Below, one piece after another: positions 55,699-64,000 of a DNA stretch of 64,000 nucleotides (positions are counted from its first letter, which is position 1; every line of letters starts with the position of its first letter). The notes beneath the pieces are model-generated. The model ran no database searches. It worked only from the letters and a program-made list of their open reading frames with translations, and was not told the DNA's origin. The stretch lies in assembly GCA_014218235.1 (NCBI GenBank), contig CM024761.1:86305968-86369967 (forward strand), given 5' to 3'. This DNA comes from Colocasia esculenta. Lineage: Eukaryota > Streptophyta > Magnoliopsida > Alismatales > Araceae. Made by a program: the position numbers and the translations under genes.

Positions 55699-58462
55699 TG
55701 TAAGGCCATCGAATTTTGTCATATTATGCTTATTTTGATTTGTTGCATATTATAAATTTTGTTACTTATATGCATATGTATATACATGTTATTTTTGTAC
55801 ATATTGTATTTATTTAATTCTGTGCACATTATACTTAAATAATACTATACATATTGTATGTATCTATATGGTGTATATTGGTTATTGGATGTTCTGTGTT
55901 TCTATCGAAATCCCTGTTAACGTCAATATCCATTGACGTTACGGGCTAGTTGACGGCAACCAGTGTGCCGTTGACTTCATGTTGACGTCCAGATCGATGA
56001 ATGCTGATTTCTTGTTAACGACAGTAATGTGGCCGTTTATTTCCCAATTATGTTGCGATTCCAGATCTAAAAACGACTCCGTTTTCTCCGGTTCTTGTTT
56101 AGGAATCTCCCCTCTAACGGTAGGAAACCTAATGCAACGTGTACCTTGACCCATTAGCCCTATAAAACACCTAGTTTAGGCGAGATTTGGTCTTTTTGGC
56201 TCATGAGAAAAACCTAGGGTTTTCTTGTGTGAAACCAGAACTTTTGCACGCTTGATCCGGCATGTGTGGGCTTCTTCCGGCGATCTACATTGACTTGGAG
56301 GTGCTCCTTGGATTGGTGAATCTTCCCCGACTCCGGAGATCGATCTACTTCAACAAAAGACCGATCTGGGAGCAGTTTTTTGCATCTTCTTGGCTTGGCC
56401 AAGGAGAGCTTCTGCGACTAATTAATCCCTTTAGAGAATTATTCACAGGCAAGTAATCGAGGGGTCTCATCCCTATACATGTCCCCTAGGTCCTTTTTTT
56501 TTTTTCAAATTTTTACTCGTGTGTTGGAACCCCCAATTCTCACTATTTTTGGAGTTTGGTCTACACTTCTACAGATAGGAGATTGACGACAGGCTTGTTG
56601 GCGCCAAGATCCTGAGTTGGCGGCAACATTGTGTGCCATTAACCCACCTTGACGGCAAGGACCTTGCTGCCAAGTTCTTCTGTTCTTCACAGAAATATGT
56701 TGAGCATGTCTATATTAGGATTTCAGATTTCTGGATGACTGTGCGTGTTGTAAAATTTATGGTTGGTCAGGTATGGTTAGTAGGTCATATCATGAGGCTC
56801 AGTCAAAATTCTGTGCATGATTGTAATTAATATAATTCCTATTGTGAATTAAGCAAGTTGTGACTGTGTTAAATTCTGGAAAATTAGTTTTACTGCATGA
56901 TAATGTCACAGAAAATTTTTATGATATTCAGGTTAATGTTCTCATGTTTGGAACCTATTAGAACTGATTGTTCTACTGTCTACCATGTTAAGTAAGTATT
57001 TCATTGAAATTACCTATATTCTATGTTAAATTGTTAAAGTTAGTTTTTCTATTGTGAAAAATATGAAAAATTAGACATGTGAAATATTCCCTGTAAGAAG
57101 TCTATGATAAAAATTTGACAGTGTTTTGACACCCGTGGGTACTGTTTGCTTTGAACGAGGGTATTAAATCATGATTAGGTGTGTGTGAGTTAAACCATGT
57201 AAAATTTAATAATTTGCAGCATGATTAAGCACTGTTATGATTAAATTGCCACTGTGAAATAGTAATTTCATGTTCTATAAACTGAAGCATGTGAATGAGT
57301 TAAATAGTGCATGTGAATAATGTAAACCATGTGATAAATTGATAATGTGTAATGTGCCGAAATTGACACTACTACCATAGAAGGTTGTGGAGCCGTACTA
57401 TAGTAAAGTCCCTATGAGAAGGCTCAATGTGTATGTGATATCCTATGGGCATTAGGATGAAATCCTGGCAGTGGACAAGTACCACTAGTTAGGGTGGAGA
57501 GGGCTTCTCCCGGTTCTGCGCAATTAACTAAGATTTGTCACTGTATTGCCTAGGTGACGAGTATATGTTACGTCAATGTGTGTCCTTCTTCATGGTCGTT
57601 CGGACCATGTGTCATGGTAAATTAAGTGTAAAATGTGAATATGTGAAAATGTGAATATGTGAAATGTGAATATGTGAAATTGTTATGTGAATGTGATAGC
57701 ATGTGAAATGATGTGAAAATATATGAATGTGATACAATAACGTTAAAACAACAAGCATAAGATCAGAATAAGTGTTATAAAAGTATGTGAAATTTGATTA
57801 GATATCATGCTAGGTTTGCTAGTTATTATGTGCATATTCCCATGATCAAATTGTATATAATTGTGAAATGATATGAATAGAAATTGAAACCATGAATCAT
57901 GTTATATATTATCTGTAGAAAGCATGTGTAGGTTGTTCATGTTTATTTGTTAAATTGAAATGAAGCATGTACCATGTATTTTTCTCTTATGGATTATAAG
58001 AATAGCATGTGTGTGATGTGTGTAAGGATGTTCCTTAGATTGCTTGCTGAGTCTTTCTTTTTAGAAGACTCATACTTATTTTGACATACAGGTGAGACAG
58101 GTGTCCCTGTGCTTGAGGAGGACTTAGTGAGGAGCGACTCCGAGCGAGAGGAGTTGCTACTTGTGGAGTGCTACATAGTTTACTCTTTTTTTTCATAGTA
58201 TGTAAACAATGTTATGGACAATGTTGTTTCATATGGACATGTATAATGTGGACAATTGATCTTTCCTTACTTTCTCCATATAGACTATGGAATTATGTGA
58301 ATGATGATGGAATAATATTTCTTTCTATTTCCGTTGTACTCTTTTGTTATTTGTGTACATCTCGACCTATTGTGTAGTGTTGGGTAAATGTCCCACTATA
58401 ATGACACCTTTTATATTGACGTGAATTGGTATAATCGTATCGGTATAAGTAGGGTCGTTACA
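55699..58462 (+). repeat. G1 3' LTR (2764 bp), uninterrupted reference copy
   Basis: TGTAAGGCCATCG to GGGTCGTTACA. Gives the empty-site sequence for every insertion in the 5' LTR: AGTTTTACTG at 56887 (G2) and GTGAAAATATATG at 57714 (solo LTR). Carries TATA at 56161 and a slightly decayed hairpin at 55918-55943. Confidence 0.93.
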
Positions 58463-58539
58463 TGGGAGCCTAATTTTGTAGTCACGTGGGCATTGCATCT
58501 AAGCTTCATTGTAAAATATGACAAAAAGATTTCATCAAA

Positions 58540-59916
58540 CTTCCCGCAGAAATTATAGCTATAATTTTTAGAGATCTTGAGGTAATAGTCTATAACTTTA
58601 ATATTATATTCATTGAATTTTTTATCATGGCTCATGTTAGCTCTAATTTGTAGTTGACCTTTCGGTGGGATCGAACAACCAATACTGATAAAGAAATGCT
58701 AATGTACATGTCCTTTATGCATCGTACTTGGCATGGAGTTTTGAGAAAAAGGGTAAGCTAATGTTTTTATTTTGGATAATCAGAAGATATATTATGTTTT
58801 CTTATACCTGTGAAAAATAACTTAAAATTTATCTTATATAGCATTATACGAGTAAATCTTTGGAGAATGCAATTGCCTATGCTCTAGCTGGTGTTGATCC
58901 GTCTAATTGGCAGACGATGTGTGAAAAATGGAATACTTTAGACAAGTAGGTAAAAATGAATCTTTATAGTACATGTTCATTTTTTATTTTATTTAATTGA
59001 TATAAATTTAAATTTTTAATTTTTTGTTGTTGAACATTGCTGATCGTAATAAGGCAAATCGATCTCATCAAACTATGCCATATAGATAGGGCAGGAAGAG
59101 TCATTATCAATTGAAGGATGATTATGTAAGTTTCTTACTTATTTAATATTTAGTTGTCACTCACTTAGTTCTTACTCTCTTTAGCACACGTGAATAGCGC
59201 CTTGTTTATGAACGTGAACCCAATCGTGTGGAGATTTTCAAAATCGGTAGATCTAAGGAACTACCTGATGGCACTGAGTAGTGGGTCGATGACGAGAGTA
59301 GGGGTCCATATTTAAGTGTATTTTAAAATTTTAGAATTAATGTTTTTGTGATATTTTTTATTATAAATATTAGTTTTTTTTAATTTTTTATGCAGTAGAG
59401 AATGATTCAACTATCGGCACCTTCACTAGATAGTGAGAGTAGGAGTACACTCATTTCCACTTAGGAGGCTTTTGTTTCAGTTATGGGGAAGGACCGATCT
59501 GGTCACGTTCGTTACAGAGGCAGTTGGGAGACACTCCGCACTGAGTATAGGACAGGAGAAGGGTCGAGCTCCTCCGTCTATCAGCAGCAGATAAATAGCA
59601 TGGAAGACGTCCTCAGAACGCAGGACAGGAGGTGGAGCAGTTGTGTGCAGAGATGTGCAGACGGGATTCTGAGATGGATGATGTGATGCGTAGACGGGAG
59701 TCCGAGATGGATGAGATGTGGAGGGAGTTGGAGCAGCTATGTAGATGAGAGTCTCAGATGGATGACATACGTAGGCAGATGGTACAGATGAATACATTCA
59801 TAGCTCAATTTTAGACTTCTCAATGAGTTGTTGTGCCATCGAGAGCACTAGAAGGAGCACATGACGATGGCGAGGATGATACAGATGAGGCGGGAGATGA
59901 TTATGATGATGATTGA
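58540..59916 (+). pseudogene. CACTA transposase-like protein (plant transposase Ptta/En/Spm type)
   Basis: Exon-like blocks in order: 'LTFRWDRTTNTDKEMLMYM' with 'HRTWHGVLRKR' (58650-58750); 'NAIAYALAGVDPSNWQTMCE' with 'KWNTLDK' (58840-58950); 'RNKANRSHQTMPYR' then stop and 'GRKSHYQLKDDY' (59045-59125); 'EREPNRVEIFKIGRSKELPD' with 'WVDDESRGPY' (59205-59310); 'MGKDRSGHVRYRG' and a coiled-coil-like Met/Asp/Arg-rich tail (59400-59916). The N-K-x-N-R, GR-x-E and GK-x-R-x-G-x-VR patterns match the Transposase_24-type ORF that accompanies the CACTA transposase. GT/AG borders separate the blocks. Several stops. Ends in an acidic DDGEDDTDEAGDDYDDD stretch. Confidence 0.7.
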
Positions 59917-60134
59917 GGGATTGATTGAATAATATGTTTTATGAGTTTAGACATTTTGATGTGTTGTATGAATTTATTATATATTTTGATGTCGTGCATG
60001 AATTTATTATTAGTTGTATTTGTATATTTTGTTGTGTGGTATTATTGTGTTTGGTGGGTCTGTACAAGTACTTGTACTAAATAGGGAATAATTATATTTT
60101 TTAATAATTTATTAAAAATTTATGTACATATTGC

Positions 60135-60620
60135 AGTCGCTGATAAACATATATCAACGACTCTTAGCTATCGACTAATAAGCATTGTCAACAGCTAAAT
60201 AGCAGTTGATAAGTTAATTTTTTGTCAACGGCTACAAATTGTTGACAAATTACATATTTGTCAACGGTCTTTACCCGCTAATAAAAGACCTATTTATCAA
60301 TGGTTAGTAAGTCATTGACAAAAAGTAATTTTGTCAATGGCTCCTCAGCTTTTAATATAAAAAATTTTGTCCACAACTTTCAACTGTTGACATAGTGTCA
60401 TTTTTTCGTGAGTGTTTAGTCGCTGATATAAATTACTTTTGTCAATGAATAAGAGCAGTTGATAAATATTATTTTTTTCAGACAACTTCTTTCTGCTATT
60501 GACATATGAGTCGACGACCAATATGTCGATGACTTTGTTAATGGCCGTGGACTGCTGATTTTAGTTTTTGTCAACAACCTTTTATGTTTTGTCAACGGCT
60601 AAAAACCGCTGACAATTTAC
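60135..60620. repeat. CACTA subterminal array of GTCAACGGCT-type motifs, both orientations
   Basis: At least fifteen copies of GTCAACGGCT, CCGCTGACAA, GTTGACAAA and decayed forms, every 20-35 bp, in mixed orientation up to the terminal repeat. CACTA elements bind their transposase at such subterminal repeats. Confidence 0.85.
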
Positions 60621-60635
60621 CCTTTCCTTGCAGTG
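60621..60635 (-). repeat. CACTA terminal inverted repeat (right end)
   Basis: Complement reads CACTGCAAGGAAAGG; the CACT(A/G) start and short length fit the superfamily. Confidence 0.75.
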
Positions 60636-61318
60636 ATAACTCAATTATAATTCCTAGGATAAGAAGAGAATACTTCTAATTTTTCAAAGGTAACACAACG
60701 TCGAGTGCTGACGAAATATATTACACTGATATGTATTAATAAACAATTCATGAGTCCACTCATCTCGATGTCAGAGATGGGCTGCACATTCTCCCCCATA
60801 TGCCTTTATCTCATTTTGCAACTCGAAATCTTGGGAGTTTACCATTTATTTATTTATTATTATTATTTTGTGGCAAAGACGGTTGATCAGCAACATAGGA
60901 CATAAATTGTAGTTTAATAATTAAGACATTTTATCTATATCTCAGAGACATAGATTCAAATTTATGCTCTCATATTACCCATATTAAGAAAGGAACTTGA
61001 AAAATAATTTAATTTGTATCCCAATGTTTGAGCTAGTAAAATATGGAACCCAAAATCGTGCCCAATTGTTCACATTAAAAACCAGAAAATTTATAGAGAG
61101 ATAATACAACAGGGTATCTACGAAATATATATATTTCAGGATCCTGCCTCTTAATAAGACTATTAAACGGTGTTAACCGAAATTTTATCATGCATTAAAA
61201 TCCCTGATAAATAGGCTTGCTCAAACATCATATTTTGCGGCTCAAATAGGTCGGCTTCCTGAGTCTAATCATGTCCAATTTTGAACTTGACATGTGGACG
61301 CAATGATGGCCCGATAAG
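60636..61318. other. non-coding gap between CACTA and copia-2
   Basis: AT-rich; the longest frame is 66 codons (60705-60905) without features. No repeat structure noticed. It may be older host sequence. Confidence 0.4.
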
Positions 61319-61564
61319 GTGAAAGGATCAAGACTACGACTAGCTCTAGAGGGGGTGAATAGGGTTATTAAAAACTTGTCTTGAATGGCCAATGAAAACT
61401 AATGCAGAAATGAAACTACAGTGCAGAAAACAATGAGAGGTGAGAGGGAAGAAGGAAGCAAGCACACAAAGAGACACTAATTTTATCCTAGTTCGGTACC
61501 CTTTGGTCTACCTATGTCCAGTCCTCACCAACATAGTGAGATTTAACCCTTCTCAAAGATTGAA

Positions 61565-61712
61565 CTACACCCGCTGGTTTATGCGGTGCCCAGCTCACCA
61601 ACAAGCCGCTAGTTAATACGATGCCTAGCTCACCAACAAACCACTAGTTATTACGGTGCCTAGCTCACCAACAAAGTACTGGTTGATGCGGTGCCCAGCT
61701 CACCAATGAACA
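61565..61712. repeat. tandem repeat, about 40-43 bp, four copies
   Basis: Units contain GCGGTGCCCAGCTCACCAAC or close variants at about 61583, 61621, 61654 and 61689. Downstream of the TATA box, so in the transcribed part of the LTR. Confidence 0.88.
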
Positions 61713-61972
61713 CAAGGCAGGGTATGCAACCCCAACAAGCCTTCAACCAAGGAGGCAGAAACACAAAGCAAGAAGCACAATGTAGATAAAGATAGATCAA
61801 GGAATGGTAGATGAAAAGCTTATGAGGATGATCTACAGATGTTGATGAAGCTCTTGAGCAAAAAAGATCTCCTCCAAAAACTCCCTTCTTCAAAGATGTA
61901 GTAGGTTGGAAGCTCAAGAAGGTGGCTCTCTTCTCCACGAAATTCCCCATCTAGGGTTTCCCCCGGGTGTCC

Positions 61973-61980
61973 TTTTTATA
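61973..61980 (-). promoter_or_regulatory. TATA box of copia-2 LTR
   Basis: Minus-strand GGCTATAAAAAGGACACC. Lies about 140 bp downstream (in sense) of the GTCGAC array. Confidence 0.7.
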
Positions 61981-62121
61981 GCCTTTCCAAAGAAGTATCT
62001 GTTTGGGAGTTGGTGGAAAGCAGTCTTGGTCAAAAAAGGTGTTCAAACTTGCTTTTCGCACAGATCTGCATGTCAGGGTCTACTTTACCTTTTGCTGGGG
62101 TGGACTGCAGTTGAGCTCCAG

Positions 62122-62536
62122 GTCGACTCCTATGAAAGTGGAGGTCGACTTCATTTGGACAAAAGAGCATGTACTAAATGGAGGTCGACTCCGCTTGGAC
62201 AAAAGAGCCTCTATTGAATAGAGGTCGACTCATTTAGAGAGTCGGGGTCGACTCTGAACAACCGAGCATAATCGGGGTCGACTCCTTCACAGGTCAGGGT
62301 TGACTCTGCTTTAGCAACTTGACAGGCAATTGAATGGAGGTCGACTCCTTCACAAACATGAGGTCGACTCTATATAGCCAAGCAGAACCGGGGTCGACTC
62401 TTTCATAAGTCGGGGTCGACTCAGCACAAGCCATTCCATCTTCTTTCTTGAGAGGTCGAATCCTTCAGAACTTTGGGGTTGACTCTGAATACCTGAGCTG
62501 AACCGGGGTCGACTCCTTCATCATCCTGAGGTCGAC
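62122..62536. repeat. phased GTCGAC array in copia-2 LTR
   Basis: GTCGAC (or GTTGAC/GTCGAA) at 62122, 62144, 62184, 62224, 62247, 62277, 62299, 62340, 62363, 62393, 62415, 62455, 62478, 62508, 62531. After 62184 the steps are 40-23-30-22-41-23-30-22-40-23-30-23, a 115-116-bp higher-order unit with two pairs each. Confidence 0.95.
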
Positions 62537-62677
62537 TGCTTCAGGCAGGAACCAAAGAGACTTCTTTGAAGACCCACTTGCTTTTATAAAATAACTTGTT
62601 TTCTGCATACAACTCAAGAACTTGTTAACAAACATAATGAGTGTTTTGTGATCATCAAAATTCTAAGGGATCCAACA

Positions 62678-62694
62678 ATCTCCCCCTTTTTGAT
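62678..62694 (-). promoter_or_regulatory. polypurine tract of copia-2
   Basis: Minus-strand CATCAAAAAGGGGGAGAT directly before TGTTGGATCC. Confidence 0.88.
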
Positions 62695-63091
62695 GATGAC
62701 AAAACACCTACATATTAGAATAATCATTTTTCTTAACCGATCACTGATACCAGCACAATATCCTCAAATACATCAAGGCAAATAAACAAAAATATAAATC
62801 TATTCAATCACAACAAGCAATCCATTCACTTTCATCAAATATAAGCATATCTATCCATTCATAAAAAGTCAATTCACAAAAAGTCTTTTTGATTCTCCCC
62901 CTGACTATAAGCACCCTTTGTAAAGAAAAACATTCACAAAAAGAAGTTTAAGTACTATCACATTACAGAAGTTCTCCCCCTTTTTGTCATCGTCAAAAAG
63001 GGAGGAGGGAATGTAGCCCGGCTCAAAAAGAGGACAAGTAAGAAGAGAGTCATGAGAGATGTTTAAGGAAGAAGATATGGGGAAAAGGAAG
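62695..63091. other. copia-2 3' untranslated region
   Basis: No convincing frame. Two further purine-rich strings occur on the minus strand near 62897-62903 and 62973-63003, similar to the final polypurine tract. The AT-rich remainder shows nothing else. Confidence 0.6.
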
Positions 63092-64000
63092 TCAAGGATG
63101 ACTCCGAGAGAAGGTATCCCACATGAAATTTCCGGCTTCGGCAAGATCCTTCAGATTCTTTTTGAGATCCTGATGATTGACTAGCATCACCTCTTGACTC
63201 TTGGCATTCGACTGCATGAAATTCTCATTCCTATCTTGTTGCATCTTGAGAAAGTGAACATCTGTGCGAAGATTTTCTACCTTAGTTTCCAACGAATCAA
63301 ACCGTGAATCTAGGGAATCAAAATGAACATTCATAGTAGAACCAAACTCAGAGAATAACTGAGAAATCTGAGCAACTCGGGCACGAGGTGTGGAAGTGCC
63401 AAGAGTAGAGAGAGCAAAATCATCACCTCCATCATCATCCTGAGGACCCTATCCTTTCCGTGGAGTACGCGAGCCAGTGCGAATAAACAAACCATCCTTG
63501 ATAGACATCTTCATACGAGCCAATGTGCTTCCATCAATAACATCAAAAAAAGTTAAGCTTTTGCCTTCTTCACCCGAGAAGCTGACCTTAAACTTGTGAA
63601 GAATCTAAGCAATGAGCATTCCATAGATTAGGGACCTCTTGGGCACACCGATAACATCCCAAATGTAATTCAAAGTGATATTCATAAGATCCACTTGAGT
63701 CCCATTAAAAAGAGCTTGAATAAGTAGATTGTGATCATCAGTCACACCGTCTATACTTCCACTTCTAGGAACTAAAATGGAGCAAACTATCTTGTGCAAA
63801 AAATGATGAAGTGTAGGAAATGAGGTGGCATTGACTCGCTCAATATAATTTGGGTCAACATCAGTTTCCAACACACGTCAGTAGGCATTAGACTGATGTT
63901 CCAACTAAAGAATATACTATACCCCTTGCTTAATTAGGATTTCCATGACTTCAGAAAGCATAGATACTTTAAGAGGGATATGGACTCCCTTCACATAAGT
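63092..64000 (-). pseudogene. extra ORF of copia-2, partial at the window edge
   Basis: Same family as 20878-22103. From the edge: 'YVKGVHIPLKVSMLSEVMEI' (compare 'VKGTPFQITPNLLTRAF'), then from 63874 'FPTLHHFLHKIVCSILVPRS' and 'LIQALFNGTQVDLMNITLNY', stop near 63605, 'LTFFDVIDGSTLARMKISIK', stop near 63450, and a coiled-coil tail 'FDSLDSRFDSLETKVENLRT' ending at 63092. The tail matches the position and style of 'ARFDHLDTRMDAL' in copia-1. No membrane segment seen. Function unknown. Confidence 0.75.

Larger units (their letters stand above)
23658..58462 (+). mobile_element. Ty3/gypsy element G1 (Tekay/Del-like), host of the nest
   Basis: Internal region 50925-55698 lies between a primer site directly after the 5' LTR and a polypurine tract directly before the 3' LTR. 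The 5' LTR exists as three pieces (23658-24686, 45699-46533, 50185-50924) that align in order with the uninterrupted 3' LTR (55699-58462). Piece lengths match to within 2 bp (1029/1028, 835/833, 740/742). The first 166 bp of the 5' LTR are absent because of the copia-1 junction. Expected flanking duplication TGGGA (58463-58467) cannot be checked on the left. Confidence 0.93.
58463..60635 (+). mobile_element. 3' part of a CACTA (En/Spm) DNA transposon
   Basis: Begins abruptly at the G1 LTR edge and ends in CCTTTCCTTGCAGTG, whose complement CACTGCAAGGAAAGG is a CACTA-type terminal inverted repeat. It contains decayed transposase exons and a subterminal repeat array, the usual CACTA layout. The left end is missing. 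The 3-bp target site on the right would be ATA (60636-60638). Confidence 0.75.
61319..62677 (-). repeat. copia-2 3' LTR (about 1359 bp)
   Basis: Sense start TGTTGGATCCCTTAG at 62677, sense end GATCCTTTCA at 61319. It contains in sense order the GTCGAC array (62536-62122), TATA box (61980), AAACCCTAG telobox (about 61950) and a 43-bp tandem repeat. The inner edge is firm; the outer edge is inferred from TG/CA and the typical U5 end. Confidence 0.8.
61319..64000 (-). mobile_element. Ty1/copia element, SIRE/Maximus type (copia-2), 3' part
   Basis: Minus strand: extra ORF (64000-63092), polypurine tract GGGGGAGAT, 3' LTR 62677-61319. Pol lies beyond the window edge. Same layout as copia-1 but a different family: little LTR similarity beyond the TGTTGG start, the pyrimidine-rich end (ATTCACCCCCTCTAGAGC) and a GTCGAC array. 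Confidence 0.85.

Noticed and set aside
62122..62536. CRISPR-like spacing of short repeats
   Set aside because: Six-base palindromic cores with related flanks in a plant LTR; no long direct repeat, unique spacers or cas genes.
1..64000. Chloroplast or mitochondrial insert, rRNA, or conserved host gene
   Set aside because: No recognisable organelle gene, rRNA segment or intact host exon series was seen while reading both strands.

Overview
The window is plant nuclear DNA, almost certainly an angiosperm with a large, repeat-rich genome. Essentially everything recognisable is transposable-element sequence: Ty3/gypsy LTR elements (a Tat-like lineage carrying a second RNase H, and Tekay/Del-like chromovirus relatives), Ty1/copia elements of the SIRE/Maximus type, a CACTA (En/Spm) DNA transposon, the 3' end of an L1-type LINE with a plant RNase H domain, and a degraded plant-mobile-domain (PMD) gene. 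I found no intact single-copy host gene, rRNA or tRNA. All coding regions carry stops or frameshifts.

Layout. 244-2563 (+): six-exon PMD/coiled-coil pseudogene. 2.6-3.95 kb: non-coding, with AT-rich and 60-bp tandem repeats. 4.03-15.3 kb (-): a long Tat-like gypsy element read right to left as gag, protease, G-patch/repeat spacer, RT, RNase H, second RNase H, integrase; its LTR pair is not resolved. ~15.45-23.66 kb (+): a 5'-truncated SIRE-like copia (pol, extra ORF, 3' LTR). 23.66-58.46 kb (+): one gypsy element (called G1 here) whose 5' LTR has been broken by successive insertions. 58.46-60.64 kb: the 3' part of a CACTA transposon. 61.32-64.0 kb (-): a second SIRE-like copia with its 3' LTR and extra ORF, cut by the window edge.

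The centre is a Russian-doll nest that can be solved from target duplications and from the uninterrupted G1 3' LTR (55699-58462). G1 landed next to or in the CACTA element. Its 5' LTR then took (i) the truncated copia, (ii) G2 (24687-45698), a non-autonomous element with ~3.12 kb LTRs and no recognisable gag or pol, and (iii) a solo LTR (46534-50179). G2's 5' LTR took G3 (24873-36320, minus strand, full gag-pol). G3's right-hand LTR took an 815-bp LINE fragment (35427-36241). Removing each layer restores LTRs whose lengths agree to within 8 bp (3118/3126; 2999/3004; 2765/2764).

The most unusual pattern is regulatory-looking. Several unrelated LTR families carry their own array of CG-centred hexamers at near helical-turn spacing: GTCGAC pairs 21-23 nt apart in both copia elements, and CGCGAC at 22-21-22-32-22-32 nt in the G3 LTR (most of the same series in mirror order in the related solo LTR). 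Other families carry CG-cored hairpins (G1, G2, the Tat-like element). I also see two short, phase-compatible GT-AG intron-like interruptions inside the G1 gag.
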